DNA from: CAZMXP01 sp964570285
GTDB taxonomy: Bacteria > Planctomycetota > PLA2
Reading direction: 5' to 3'
Assembly (NCBI GenBank): GCA_964570285.1
Contig: CAZMXP010000041.1
Location: 1-44,939, forward strand
DNA: 44,939 bases
This document shows positions 33,057 through 41,418 of the stretch, piece by piece. A program made the position numbers and the translations under genes. Each line of letters begins with the position of its first letter. Positions within the stretch are counted from its first letter, which is position 1. Below the pieces are notes generated by a model, which saw only the letters and a list, made by a program, of their open reading frames with translations, had not been told where the DNA came from and did no database searches.

Positions 33057-33559
33057 AGTACTTCGCGAGGATCGGCGAGCGCGACTACGAGTGCGTGGTC
33101 GAGCCGGCGAACGGCGCGCTCTACGTCACCGTCGGAGGCCACCGCTACCGCGCAGACCTCCGGCACATCCCCGCGTCGCACACCTACTCGCTGCTTCTCG
33201 ATGGACGCTCCTACGAGTTCGCCCTGCGCGAGCAGGGGGAGGAGATGGAGCTGTCGGGGGGCGCGGGGGGGTTCCTCGTGCGCGTCGAGGACGCGCGCAC
33301 CCACGCGGCGCGGCAGGCGACGGTCGGCGGGCGCGAGAGCTCCGGTCCGCGCCTGGTCCGGGCCTCGATGCCGGGCATCGTGCGCGAGGTGCTCGTGGAG
33401 GCCGGCGCGCAGGTCGTGAAGGGCCAGCCGCTGCTGATCCTCGAGGCGATGAAGATGCAGAACGAGATCCGGGCCGATCGCGCCGCCACCGTGCGCGCGA
33501 TCCTCGCCGTTGCGGGCGACACGGTGGAGAAGGGCCAGGCGCTGGCCGAGCTGGAGTGA
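33053..33559 (+). CDS. Biotin carboxyl carrier protein
   Basis: A 168-residue carrier with a C-terminal biotinyl domain: SMPGIVREVLVEAGAQVVKG, then LLILEAMKMQNEIRAD where Lys124 of EAMKM receives biotin. The N-terminal half (YFARIGERDYECVVE, HTYSLLLDGRSYEFAL) matches the BT/linker region of PccA-type subunits, supporting origin by splitting of a fused alpha chain. A glycine-rich linker SGGAGGFLV is encoded by a G6-CGC-G7 dyad (33256-33271). Translation is probably coupled at both ends: the GTG start overlaps the accC stop, and its TGA overlaps the GTG of the following secreted protein gene. Confidence 0.92.
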   Translation: MKYFARIGERDYECVVEPANGALYVTVGGHRYRADLRHIPASHTYSLLLDGRSYEFALREQGEEMELSGGAGGFLVRVEDARTHAARQATVGGRESSGPRLVRASMPGIVREVLVEAGAQVVKGQPLLILEAMKMQNEIRADRAATVRAILAVAGDTVEKGQALAELE

Positions 33560-36045
33560 GCCGCCCCGTCCGCATCGCCGCGCTCCTCGGGTTCCTCGCG
33601 CTGGCCGGGGCCTACCTGCTGACGGGGGAGCAGGGCCCCTTCCGGCTTCCAGGCGCATCCCGCGGCCACGCGCGCACGGCGCGCCACTTCGAAGGCATCG
33701 TGCAGGCCGGGGGGGAGCCCCTCCCCGGCGCGCGCGTGCGGCTCTTCGAGGACGCCGAGGGCGGCTACCTGGCCGAAACGACCGCCGACGGGGAGGGCCG
33801 CTACCGGCTCGCGTGGACGCCGCTCGCCACCGGCCGGACGGAGGACCTCTACCTGCTCGCCAGCGATCCGGCCGGCAAGCTCGCCTCCGCGCTCCTGCCC
33901 GCCGGGCTGGCCGGGGCCGACTTCTCCCTCGAGCCGCCGGTCGAGACCCAAGGGCGTGTGATCGACTTCGGCGGCCGCCCGATCGCGGGGGCGACGGTCT
34001 CCGCGGCGCTGGAACATGGCCGGGAGTCATGGGTGGGGGTCTCGGGGGAGGACGGCACATTCCGCGTGCCGGGCTTCGCCCCCCGCGCCCCCCTCCAGGT
34101 CGTCGTCAGGGCGGGCAACCATGCCCCCTATCTCGAAGGCCGCTTCCAGGCGGGCGACTTCCTGCTGGTGCGCCTGCGCCGGGGCCATGCGCTGCGGGTC
34201 CGGCTGGTCGATCCGCGCGGCGCGCCGGTCGAGGGCGCGACGGCGGCGCTGCCGGGGCCGCCGGCGCTGGCCGCGGCGTTGCGGCTCGGCGTTTCCGGCG
34301 AGGACGGCGTCGCGGAACTGCCCGACGGCTCGCCGGGCGGGGCACGGATCGTCGCGGTGGCGGCGGAGGGGTATCTGCCCGCCCAGGTCTCGCTCTCGCC
34401 GGGCCGCGAGGAACTCGTGCGCCTCTGGCCGTGCCGCGAGGTGAGGATGCGGTTCTTCGATGCGCGATCGAAGGCGCCGGTCGAGGGAGTCGCGCTCGAG
34501 GTGGACTTGCAGCCCGAGGGGGGCAGCGCGGCGTGGCACGGTGACCTGTTCGGCAACGCGCTGCGCAGCTTCCCGGAGCGTTTCGGCGCGCGCCTCGGCG
34601 AGCGCATCGTGACGCTGCCCCTCTGCAGGCTGCAGCTCACGTTCGCCGCCGCGGAGTATGCGGACCGCCAGATGGTGCTCGATGCCGAGAGCCGGAGCGC
34701 CAGCGTCCCCCTGCGCGGCTCCGGCGGGAGCGCCTCGACCGCGAAGCTGCGGCTCCTCGCCCCCGGCTTCGCGGGAAGGCTGCTGGTCGTCGTGGGCGAG
34801 GAGGAGAGCGGCTGGGTCTCGAGCGCGCTGCTGGTGGCCGGCGGCGTGGAGATCGAGGTCCCGGCGGGTCGCTTGCTGCAGGTGGCGAGTCCGGGCGCGA
34901 GCGCGGACGGCTGGATGCCCCGCCTCGATCTCGAAGCGCTGCCGGCGCACGCCGTCCGGGAGATCCGGGTCGCGCTGCGCCCGCCGGTGCGGCTCGAGAT
35001 CGCGACCGATCCCCCCGTCGACGGTCTCGTACGCTACCTCGACACCGGCAGCGAGAAGCTGATGCGCCCCGAGCAGGCGCCGCTCCGGCGCGGCAGCGCC
35101 GAACTCTGGGTGCGTCCGCTGCGGCGCTGCCGCGTGGAGATCCGCCCTCTCAGCAACCACGCGGTGAAGGAGTTCGACGTCTCCGTCGAGCAGAAGGCGG
35201 CGCGCACGGTCGTCGCGCTGCTGCCCGCGGCGGGGCTGCGCGCCGACGTGCGGGACGGCGCGGGAGTGCCGATCCCCTTCGCGCGCGCGCTCTTCTGGGC
35301 GCCGGATGTCACCGGACGTCCGCAGATGGGCCGCGAGCCCCTCTATGCGACGGCGGACGCGGCCGGGCAACTCTCCCTGCTGGGCCACGCCGCCGGCACC
35401 GGCGTGCTCGAGCTGGGCGCGCCCGGGCTGCGCACGCGCTGGTTCGCGGCGGTGCCGCTGCGCACGGGCTCGGTCGAGGAGGCGGGCGAGATCCGACTCG
35501 AGCAGGCGTCGCGCGTGCGCGGCGTGCTCGTCGACCGGGAGGGCGAACCCGTCGCCCACGCCTATGTCCGGGTGCTCGCCCCCTCGATCGCCCGTCTCAA
35601 GGTCGGCGCCGACCGGGAGATGGATCACTACGACCTGACGACCGAGGTCGGGGAGGAGGCGAGCTCCCTCGAGAACGGCAGCTTCGAGGTCGAGGACTCC
35701 ACGCCGCGCGCGCCGCTCCTCGGCGTGATCCCCGGGGAGAGGTCCGACCTGTGCGCGATGCCCTTCCTGCCCGGGGCGGCGCACGCGCTCTACGAGATGC
35801 CGCCGGTCGCCTATCTCCAGCTCGTGCTGCCGGGCTCCGCGACCGGGGTCTTCCTCGTGCTGCCCGGCGGCAAGGCCGTAAAGGTGCAGAACGACCCGCC
35901 GATCGCGGTCCGCCCCCTGCCGGTCTTGGTCCCTTCCGGCAAGATCGACCTGCTCGTCGTGCTGCGCGACGGGCGCTGGGCGGCGGAGACCCTCCATCTG
36001 GCCCCCGGGGAGCACCGCGAGCTGGAGTTCACCTACCGTCGCTAG
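33556..36045 (+). CDS. Large secreted carboxypeptidase-regulatory-like repeat protein
   Basis: An 829-residue protein. After a short basic start, a hydrophobic segment (VRIAALLGFLALAGAYLLTG) is either a signal peptide or an anchor. The body is a series of CarboxypepD_reg-like beta-sandwich modules of about 80-100 residues: HFEGIVQAGGEPLPGARVRL, TQGRVIDFGGRPIAGATVSA, LRVRLVDPRGAPVEGATAAL and VRGVLVDREGEPVAHAYVRV. No enzyme domain is attached. It starts at GTG 33556 overlapping the biotin carrier's stop, an odd coupling of a surface protein to a cytoplasmic carboxylase. A second giant protein of the same class is encoded at 38235. The function is unknown; surface structure or adhesion is a guess. 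Its stop lies in the arm of a 65 bp hairpin. Confidence 0.82.
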   Translation: MSRPVRIAALLGFLALAGAYLLTGEQGPFRLPGASRGHARTARHFEGIVQAGGEPLPGARVRLFEDAEGGYLAETTADGEGRYRLAWTPLATGRTEDLYLLASDPAGKLASALLPAGLAGADFSLEPPVETQGRVIDFGGRPIAGATVSAALEHGRESWVGVSGEDGTFRVPGFAPRAPLQVVVRAGNHAPYLEGRFQAGDFLLVRLRRGHALRVRLVDPRGAPVEGATAALPGPPALAAALRLGVSGEDGVAELPDGSPGGARIVAVAAEGYLPAQVSLSPGREELVRLWPCREVRMRFFDARSKAPVEGVALEVDLQPEGGSAAWHGDLFGNALRSFPERFGARLGERIVTLPLCRLQLTFAAAEYADRQMVLDAESRSASVPLRGSGGSASTAKLRLLAPGFAGRLLVVVGEEESGWVSSALLVAGGVEIEVPAGRLLQVASPGASADGWMPRLDLEALPAHAVREIRVALRPPVRLEIATDPPVDGLVRYLDTGSEKLMRPEQAPLRRGSAELWVRPLRRCRVEIRPLSNHAVKEFDVSVEQKAARTVVALLPAAGLRADVRDGAGVPIPFARALFWAPDVTGRPQMGREPLYATADAAGQLSLLGHAAGTGVLELGAPGLRTRWFAAVPLRTGSVEEAGEIRLEQASRVRGVLVDREGEPVAHAYVRVLAPSIARLKVGADREMDHYDLTTEVGEEASSLENGSFEVEDSTPRAPLLGVIPGERSDLCAMPFLPGAAHALYEMPPVAYLQLVLPGSATGVFLVLPGGKAVKVQNDPPIAVRPLPVLVPSGKIDLLVVLRDGRWAAETLHLAPGEHRELEFTYRR

Positions 36046-36108
36046 GAGCTTGTCCGGGTCTTGGCCTTCAGCCACGCTTCGGGGCCAAGCGGACCCGGAC
36101 AAGCTCCT
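36044..36108. repeat. 65 bp hairpin at the left edge of an IS remnant
   Basis: Arms AGGAGCTTGTCCGGGTC (36044-36060) and its exact complement (36092-36108), extended inward by TTGGCC/GGCCAA. The left arm starts inside the TAG stop of the preceding gene. The core GAGCTTGTCCG resembles GAGTTTGTCCG at the far side of the transposase remnant, so it may derive from insertion-sequence ends. It could also terminate transcription, although no T-run follows. Confidence 0.65.
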
Positions 36109-36192
36109 GATTCGACGCGACGCGAGCCGTCGGTCTCCAGGAGCCATCGCCGCGATCGGGGGGGGCTCTCGCGCGAGGCGGGGCGCTTCGCG

Positions 36193-36504
36193 TCACGCCC
36201 TCCCGGCCGCTGGCTTGAGGAGGTTGTGTCCGGTGCACGAGACGTGCGCAGCCACGATCACGTGGCTTGCGGCGTCGACCGCCACTTGGCTGTTGTACGC
36301 CTGCACGAAGCCGTCGGGTCCCTCCATGATCCGGCTCTCCGGGTCCGTGAAGTTGCGCTGCGCCTCGTCGCGGGGCGTGGTCCTCGGCGGACGGCCCGGC
36401 CCGGGCGGCTCCTCGTCGCGGTCCGGTGGCCGCTTCCGGAAGTCGCTGATCGTGCGGTGGTCCGGCGCCTGCCGGCCGGTCACCGACAGCGAACCCCCTT
36501 TCAC
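36193..36504 (-). pseudogene. IS1182-like transposase remnant
   Basis: A 103-codon open stretch joining two separated parts of an IS1182-family transposase: an N-terminal motif QAPDHRTISDFRKR and a later motif EAQRNFTDPESRIM followed by GFVQAYNSQVAVDAASHVIV. The roughly 200 residues that normally lie between these motifs and the whole C-terminus are missing, so it cannot be active. Hairpins with related sequence (TTGTCCG cores) lie at 36044-36108 and 36509-36539 and probably mark the old ends. The remaining 36046-36631 interval contains nothing else recognisable. Confidence 0.8.
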
Positions 36505-36508
36505 TTAT

Positions 36509-36539
36509 GAGTTTGTCCGACGAACTGTCGGACAAACTC
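36509..36539. repeat. 13 bp stem hairpin at the right edge of the IS remnant
   Basis: GAGTTTGTCCGAC (36509-36521) and its exact complement (36527-36539) around GAACT. It sits just upstream of the transposase remnant and shares GAG-TTGTCCG with the left hairpin. Confidence 0.65.
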
Positions 36540-36631
36540 TCGGGCGCGACGGTCCACCCGCGGGAAGGTACTCCGCGAAGGCACGGAGACAGGCGGCGGG
36601 TTGGCCCCACCGCTTCCCGGGCGACGCGCCC

Positions 36632-37975
36632 TCAAAGGGGGTTGCCGGTGATCGCGCCGAGGACGTGGGCGGGCAGGTCGGCGATGGCGATGCGCTTCTG
36701 TTCCATCGTGTCGCGCTGGCGCAGCGTGACGGTGTCGTCCTGCATCGTCTGGCCGTCGACGGTCGCGCAGAAGGGCGTGCCCACCTCGTCCTGTCGGCGG
36801 TAGCGGCGGCCGATGGCGCCGCTCTCGTCGTAGAAGACGGGGAAGAGGTCGAGGCAGCGCCGCACGATCCCGCGCGCCTTTTCCGGCATGCCCTCCTTCT
36901 TGACGAGGGGGAAGACGCCGAGCGTGATCGGCGCGATGCGCGGATGGAAGCGGAGCACGGTCCGCGCCTCGCCGTCGGCCACGTCCTCCGCGTACGCATC
37001 CAGCAGCGCGACGAGCACGAGGCGCGAGAGGCCCGCGGCGGGCTCGACGACGTGCGGCGTGATCCACTCGTGCGAGTCCGGGTCCATCCACTGGAGCTTC
37101 TTGCCCGACGCCTCGGAGTGGCGCGCGAGGTCGAAGGTCGTGCGGTTCGCGACGCCCTCGAGTTCGTCCCAGCCCCACGGGTAGAGGTACTCGATGTCGG
37201 TGCACGCGGCGGCGTAGTGCGCGAGGTCCGCCTTCTCGTAGGGGCGCGCGCGCAGGTTCTCCTCGCGCAGCCCGATCGACCGGTACCAGCGGAGCCGCTC
37301 GCCCACCCAGTACTCGAACCGCTCCGCGGACTCCTCCGGCCGGCAGAAGTACTCCATCTCCATCTGCTCGAACTCGCGGGTGCGGAAGAGGAAGTTGCCC
37401 GTGACGATCTCGTTGCGGAAGGACTTGCCGATCTGCGCGACGCCGAAGGGCAGCTTCAGGCGCATCGTCTGCTGCACGTTGAGGAAGTTCGTGAAGATGC
37501 CCTGCGCCGTCTCGGGCCGCAGGTAGGCGATCGCCGCCGTGTCCTCCACCGGCCCGACCTGCGTCTTGAACATCATGTTGAACTGCCGCGGCGGCGTGAG
37601 CGCGCACTCGGCATGCTCGCCGGGGTGCTTGCTCGGCTTCTTCGGGCAGGCCGCCTGCTGCAGGCGGTCGGCGCGGAAGCGCCCCTTGCAGGTCTTGCAG
37701 TCCACGAGCGGGTCGTTGAACCCCGTCGCGTGGCCCGAGACCTCCCAGACCTTCGGCGCCTGCAGGATGGCCGAGTCGAGGCCTACGACATCCTCGCGCG
37801 CCATCACCATGTCCCGCCACCAGGCATCCGCGATGCGCCGCTTCAGTTCCACGCCGAGCGGGCCGTAGTCCCAGGTCGACTCGAATCCGCCGTAGATCTC
37901 GCTCGCCTGGAAGACGAAGCCGCGGCGCTTGCACAGGGAGACGATCTTGTCGAGGGTGCCCGGGGAGGATGCCAT
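36632..37975 (-). CDS. glyS: Glycyl-tRNA synthetase, single-chain dimeric type
   Basis: A 447-residue class II synthetase of the alpha2 type (as in Thermus, archaea and eukaryotes), not the two-subunit GlyQS form. Start segment LDKIVSLCKRRGFVFQASEI, then YGGFESTWDYGPLGVELKR; motif 1/2 segments RPETAQGIFTNFLNV, then FGVAQIGKSFRNEIVTGNFL and FRTREFEQMEMEYF. Motif 3 is VVEPAAGLSRLVLVALLDAY, and an anticodon-binding domain (VDGQTMQDDTVTLRQRDTME) ends the chain. An inserted CKTCKGRF...ACP stretch at about residues 93-110 could bind zinc. The length is normal. The gene is monocistronic between an IS remnant and a divergent intergenic leader. Confidence 0.95.
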   Translation of the reverse strand: MASSPGTLDKIVSLCKRRGFVFQASEIYGGFESTWDYGPLGVELKRRIADAWWRDMVMAREDVVGLDSAILQAPKVWEVSGHATGFNDPLVDCKTCKGRFRADRLQQAACPKKPSKHPGEHAECALTPPRQFNMMFKTQVGPVEDTAAIAYLRPETAQGIFTNFLNVQQTMRLKLPFGVAQIGKSFRNEIVTGNFLFRTREFEQMEMEYFCRPEESAERFEYWVGERLRWYRSIGLREENLRARPYEKADLAHYAAACTDIEYLYPWGWDELEGVANRTTFDLARHSEASGKKLQWMDPDSHEWITPHVVEPAAGLSRLVLVALLDAYAEDVADGEARTVLRFHPRIAPITLGVFPLVKKEGMPEKARGIVRRCLDLFPVFYDESGAIGRRYRRQDEVGTPFCATVDGQTMQDDTVTLRQRDTMEQKRIAIADLPAHVLGAITGNPL

Positions 37976-38234
37976 AGGCCCCAGAGCCTATCCGCCGGGC
38001 CGACGGTCCGGAAATAGAGTGGGCCGCCGGCGGGAGGCCGGCGGCCCGGGCATCGGGGAATTGGTAGGGCTTCGGACCTAGGGTAACCGTCCTGCTCCTT
38101 GGGAGCGTGGGGACATGGGAGCAAGTATTCCAAGGGAAGGAATACTCTGCGAATCTAGGTATGCAAACGCGATCCACACATTTTTCGCCATCGGCTGCAG
38201 GGGAGCCGGTTAGGATCGGGACAGGAGCGGTGTG
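37976..38234. other. Divergent intergenic region with hairpins
   Basis: 259 bp between glyS and the giant repeat protein. Hairpins on the plus strand: GGGCCGCCGG/CCGGCGGCCC near 38020-38047, GCTCC-TTG-GGAGC near 38095-38107 and AGTATTCC/GGAATACT near 38125-38148. The middle is less GC-rich than the rest of the window. AGGAG at 38223-38227 lies seven bases before the ATG of the downstream gene. No known riboswitch consensus was recognised. Confidence 0.5.
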
Positions 38235-41003
38235 ATGGCGCGAGGCTGGAACCCGGGCCGCCGCTGGATGGCGGTGTTCCTGGCGCTTCTCGGGGCACTG
38301 GGGGCGCTGGTCTTCCTGCTTCTGCCCGAGGTCCTGGGCGACGCCCGAGGCAGCCGGCGCAGCTCCGCCGTGGCGGTCGCCGCCGCCGCCGTGCCCTCGC
38401 CCGCGTCCCGCGAGGTGTCCCAAAAGGAGGCATCCGCCCCCGCGCCCCCCGAGAGTCACAGCGCGGAACTCGTGCCCTATGGCAACCGCGACCTCCCCGC
38501 CGACGAGGGCATCCGCGGCCGCATCCTCGACCGCGAGGAGAAGCCGGTCCCGGATGCCATCGTCCTCGCCGCCTACAAGGAGACCGCGTCGCAGCCCTAC
38601 GAACTCGTCGTCGCCGGGCGCGTGCGCAGCGAGCCGGACGGCAGTTTCGTTCTCGGCCCTCTCGACCGCAGGAGCTACTGGATCCTCGCGGTGAAGGAGG
38701 AGGCGGGCGTGGCCCATGCCGAGAACCAGATGCCCGGCGCCTGGGTGGATCTGGTGCTGGCGCCGGGGGCGCGCCTGAGGGGGAGGGTGACGGTGAGGGG
38801 GGCCGGGGGGCCGGTGAAGGGCGCGCGCGTCGTCGTGAAGGACTGGAACTTCTTCCGGGAGGCGGAGACCGATGACGACGGGCGATACGCCTTCGCGCTG
38901 CTGCCGCCGACGGTGAACACGTGGGTCGGCCACCAGGTGGTCGTCGCGGCCGACGGGTTCAAGCGTGCCGAGAGGACCAACCTGCGGCTGCGCAACGAGC
39001 AGGAGCAGGTCGTCGACTTCGAACTCGAGAAGGGCGAGGCGCTCAGGGGCAAGGTCGTCGACGCGGTCTCCTTGCAGCCGGTCGCGGGGGCGATCGTCGC
39101 CGAGGGGTGGGAGCCCTACCACAAGAGCGTGGCGACCAGGGAGGATGGCACCTATCGGCTGCCCGACGTCGATCCGTCGCCGAACCTCATGTTTGCGGTG
39201 CGCGCGCCCAACTACCTGCCGCACCAGAGGCAGAGCGACGGAAGCGGCACGCTGGACTTCGAACTCGACGCGTCCATCGCGCTCGAGGGGCGCGTGCTCG
39301 ACCTGAAGGACCGGCCGGTCGCGGGCGCGCGCGTCTACCTGCACCGCATCCAGTGGGCGCCCGGCTTCGACCCGGGCAACCAGAACACGCAGCAGACGGT
39401 CACGACCTCCGACGCGACGGGTGTCTTCCGGTTCGCGGGCGTGCTGCCGGGGCAGGTCGCCGTCGTCGCGTTCCACAAGGCGCATGCGCCGGGCGAGAAG
39501 GGGCCGATCGAGATCGTCTCCGGCGGCGCGCCGCCGCAGCGGGTGGACGTGATGCTGAAGACCGGCCTGACGGTGCAGGGGGAGGTGCGCGACCTGCAGG
39601 ACCGGCCGATCCCTGGCATTCAGGTGTCGCTGCAGCGCGGCTGGCAGGGGCAGATGATGACCGGCTACCAGTACCTGCCCAACTACTGGTGGATGGAGAA
39701 TCCGGTCTGGTACAGCGACGAGAAGGGGAAGTTCACGCTGAGCGGCGCGGTGGCGGGCAAGCACTACCTGACCGCGTGGGACCAGACCTACGGCTGGGCG
39801 GGCACGCAGGTCGAAGGCGTCGAGGGGCAGCGCATCGACGGCGTCGTCATCAGCTTCGCGGGCGCGGGCATCAGCGGCGTCTTCCAGACCGCGGCGGGGG
39901 AGCCGGTGCCCGGCGTCTGGGTTTACGCGAACGGCCCGAAGAACACGCAGGAGCGCAACTCGCGCACGACGATGACCGACAGCCTCGGCCGCTTCAAGCT
40001 GGGCGGCCTGAAGGAGGGGAGCTACGACATCTCCGCGTGGACGACCTTCGGGCAGGCGAAGCCGCTGCAAGACATCCCCGCGGGCACGATCAACGTCGAG
40101 TTGCGCCTCGAGACGACGCAGACGCTGCGCGGCGAGGTGACGAGCGTGCTGAGCGGCCGCGCGCTGGACCGCTTCACGCTGATGATCCAGCCCAAGCAGG
40201 AGCAGGGCGGCGGGCGCAAGATGCGCAGCCGCGGCGGCACGCAGTGGCAGGGGGAGATCCGCGCGCCGGACGGCCGCTTCGAGCAGCCGGTGATGCCCGG
40301 CGTCTACACGGTGATCGTCAAGGCCCCGGGCCACGCGCCGTCCATCACCGAGGAGGTCATCGTCGAGGAGAACTACCCGCCCGCGGAGATGTTCCTCCGG
40401 CTCGACGCGGGCGGCGGCATCACCGGCGTGCTGACCGACGCCTCCGGCAAGCCGATCCCCAACCACTGGATCCAGGCGCAGGTCTACCGCGCCCCCGGCG
40501 AGCAGCAGACCCAGCGGGACTGGCAACTCGGCGGCACCGACGGCACCGACGGGAAGGGCCGCTTCTTCATCGAGGGGCTCGCCGCGGGCACCTACGTCAT
40601 CCAGGTCAACCTCGGCAACCGGGGCGCCGCGACGGCGCAGGTCGTAGTGCCCGGCCGCGAGCGCGTCGAGCAGAACCTGCAACTGCTGCCGACCGGCACG
40701 ATCGTCATCGAGGCGGTCGACGAGGAGGGGAACCCCGTCGCCAACGTCTATTTCTGGTTCTTCGACGACCGCAACAACTGGCTCGGCTGGGGCGGCCAGA
40801 CCGACGCGCAGGGAAGGAGCCAGAGCCAGCCCATCCGCATGGGCGCGGCCGCCGTGCAGGCGCAGCACCAGAACAACGAGTACGTAACCGACCGCTTCCA
40901 CGTCACCGTCGAGGCCAACAAGCAGCGCACCTTCCGCGTCACCATGAAAAAGGTCCCCAAGCCCGGCGACGAGGGGGCAGGCGGGGGGGATCGGGGGGGG
41001 TAG
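38235..41003 (+). CDS. Giant secreted carboxypeptidase-regulatory-like repeat protein
   Basis: A 922-residue protein beginning MARGWNPGRRWMAVFLALLG with a single hydrophobic helix (residues 11-33), then a low-complexity proline/alanine linker. The rest is about nine CarboxypepD_reg-like modules of 85-95 residues, recognisable by repeated openings: IRGRILDREEKPVPDAIVLA, LRGKVVDAVSLQPVAGAIVA, LEGRVLDLKDRPVAGARVYL, VQGEVRDLQDRPIPGIQVSL, ISGVFQTAAGEPVPGVWVYA, ITGVLTDASGKPIPNHWIQA and IVIEAVDEEGNPVANVYFWF. Each ends in a GxYxF/GRFxLxGL-type strand. There is no enzyme domain, so it is probably an exported fibre or scaffold. The start has AGGAG seven bases upstream. The stop codon lies inside the first of two tandem hairpin repeats. 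Confidence 0.85.
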   Translation: MARGWNPGRRWMAVFLALLGALGALVFLLLPEVLGDARGSRRSSAVAVAAAAVPSPASREVSQKEASAPAPPESHSAELVPYGNRDLPADEGIRGRILDREEKPVPDAIVLAAYKETASQPYELVVAGRVRSEPDGSFVLGPLDRRSYWILAVKEEAGVAHAENQMPGAWVDLVLAPGARLRGRVTVRGAGGPVKGARVVVKDWNFFREAETDDDGRYAFALLPPTVNTWVGHQVVVAADGFKRAERTNLRLRNEQEQVVDFELEKGEALRGKVVDAVSLQPVAGAIVAEGWEPYHKSVATREDGTYRLPDVDPSPNLMFAVRAPNYLPHQRQSDGSGTLDFELDASIALEGRVLDLKDRPVAGARVYLHRIQWAPGFDPGNQNTQQTVTTSDATGVFRFAGVLPGQVAVVAFHKAHAPGEKGPIEIVSGGAPPQRVDVMLKTGLTVQGEVRDLQDRPIPGIQVSLQRGWQGQMMTGYQYLPNYWWMENPVWYSDEKGKFTLSGAVAGKHYLTAWDQTYGWAGTQVEGVEGQRIDGVVISFAGAGISGVFQTAAGEPVPGVWVYANGPKNTQERNSRTTMTDSLGRFKLGGLKEGSYDISAWTTFGQAKPLQDIPAGTINVELRLETTQTLRGEVTSVLSGRALDRFTLMIQPKQEQGGGRKMRSRGGTQWQGEIRAPDGRFEQPVMPGVYTVIVKAPGHAPSITEEVIVEENYPPAEMFLRLDAGGGITGVLTDASGKPIPNHWIQAQVYRAPGEQQTQRDWQLGGTDGTDGKGRFFIEGLAAGTYVIQVNLGNRGAATAQVVVPGRERVEQNLQLLPTGTIVIEAVDEEGNPVANVYFWFFDDRNNWLGWGGQTDAQGRSQSQPIRMGAAAVQAQHQNNEYVTDRFHVTVEANKQRTFRVTMKKVPKPGDEGAGGGDRGG

Positions 41004-41083
41004 CGGCGCATAGCGCCGCGGACCCCCCCGAGTGACCTGGGATCGTGGGGGGTAGCGGCGCATAGCGCCGCGGACCCCCCCGA
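40988..41083. repeat. Two tandem hairpin repeats, period 52 bp
   Basis: The unit G6-TAGCGGCGCATAGCGCCGCGGA-C6/7-GA occurs twice, with the TAG at 41001 and at 41053. Each folds as GGGGGGT/ACCCCCC around GCGGCGC-ATA-GCGCCGC. Both copies are preceded by GATCG plus a G run. Copy one supplies the stop codon of the giant repeat protein gene. There is no T-run, so a classical terminator is not supported. Confidence 0.8.
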
Positions 41084-41162
41084 AGGAACAGTGGCGGGGG
41101 GGCTTGACGGGAGGGCGCTCGGGCGGAGGCGGAATGGCCTGCTGTCTGGCGCCGTAGCATGC

Positions 41163-41176
41163 TGTGTATGTACACA
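41163..41176. promoter_or_regulatory. Candidate operator of the VapBC pair
   Basis: TGTGTA-TG-TACACA is a perfect inverted repeat 15 bases before the antitoxin ATG. TA antitoxins commonly bind such a palindrome to repress their own operon. The call is by position and symmetry only. Confidence 0.5.
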
Positions 41177-41190
41177 CACGGAGTTTGCCC

Positions 41191-41418
41191 ATGGCGACCA
41201 AGACCATCTCCATCGACATCGAGGCCTACGAGCGGCTTGCGAGCGCCAAGCGTGAGGGCGAGTCGTTCACCGAGGTGATCAGGCGACTCGTGCCTGCGCC
41301 CTTCGACCTCGAGGCATGGTCTCGGGAGATGGAGGCGAACCCCCTCTCCCGCCGCGCCGCCCGTGCCGTCCAACAGGCGGTCCGCCACAGGTCGAAACGG
41401 GCCCGCTCCACCCGCTGA
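41191..41418 (+). CDS. vapB: VapB-type antitoxin (DUF217-like)
   Basis: A 75-residue antitoxin beginning MATKTISIDIEAYERLASAK, then REGESFTEVIRRLV. The beta strand followed by ESFTEVIRRL is the DNA-binding half of DUF217-type VapB antitoxins, and the basic C-terminus (AVRHRSKRARSTR) would cover the toxin. ATG 41191 follows an operator-like palindrome. The stop overlaps the toxin's start as TGATG, the usual coupled arrangement. It is expected to bind the operator and neutralise the PIN-domain toxin, but its partner here looks damaged. Confidence 0.82.
   Translation: MATKTISIDIEAYERLASAKREGESFTEVIRRLVPAPFDLEAWSREMEANPLSRRAARAVQQAVRHRSKRARSTR

Noticed and set aside
36044..36108. An intrinsic transcription terminator for the repeat protein gene
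   Set aside because: The stem is strong but no T-run follows, and a related hairpin lies on the other side of the transposase remnant, so an insertion-sequence end fits better.
38040..38234. A cyclic-di-GMP or other known riboswitch upstream of the giant repeat protein gene
   Set aside because: Short similar words occur (GCAAACGCGATCC) but the conserved stems and tetraloop arrangement of known classes could not be laid out.
36501..41219. A 1572-codon minus-strand open frame that would be a giant protein
   Set aside because: It crosses glyS in a different frame and is antisense to the repeat protein gene; it has the biased composition of a shadow frame.
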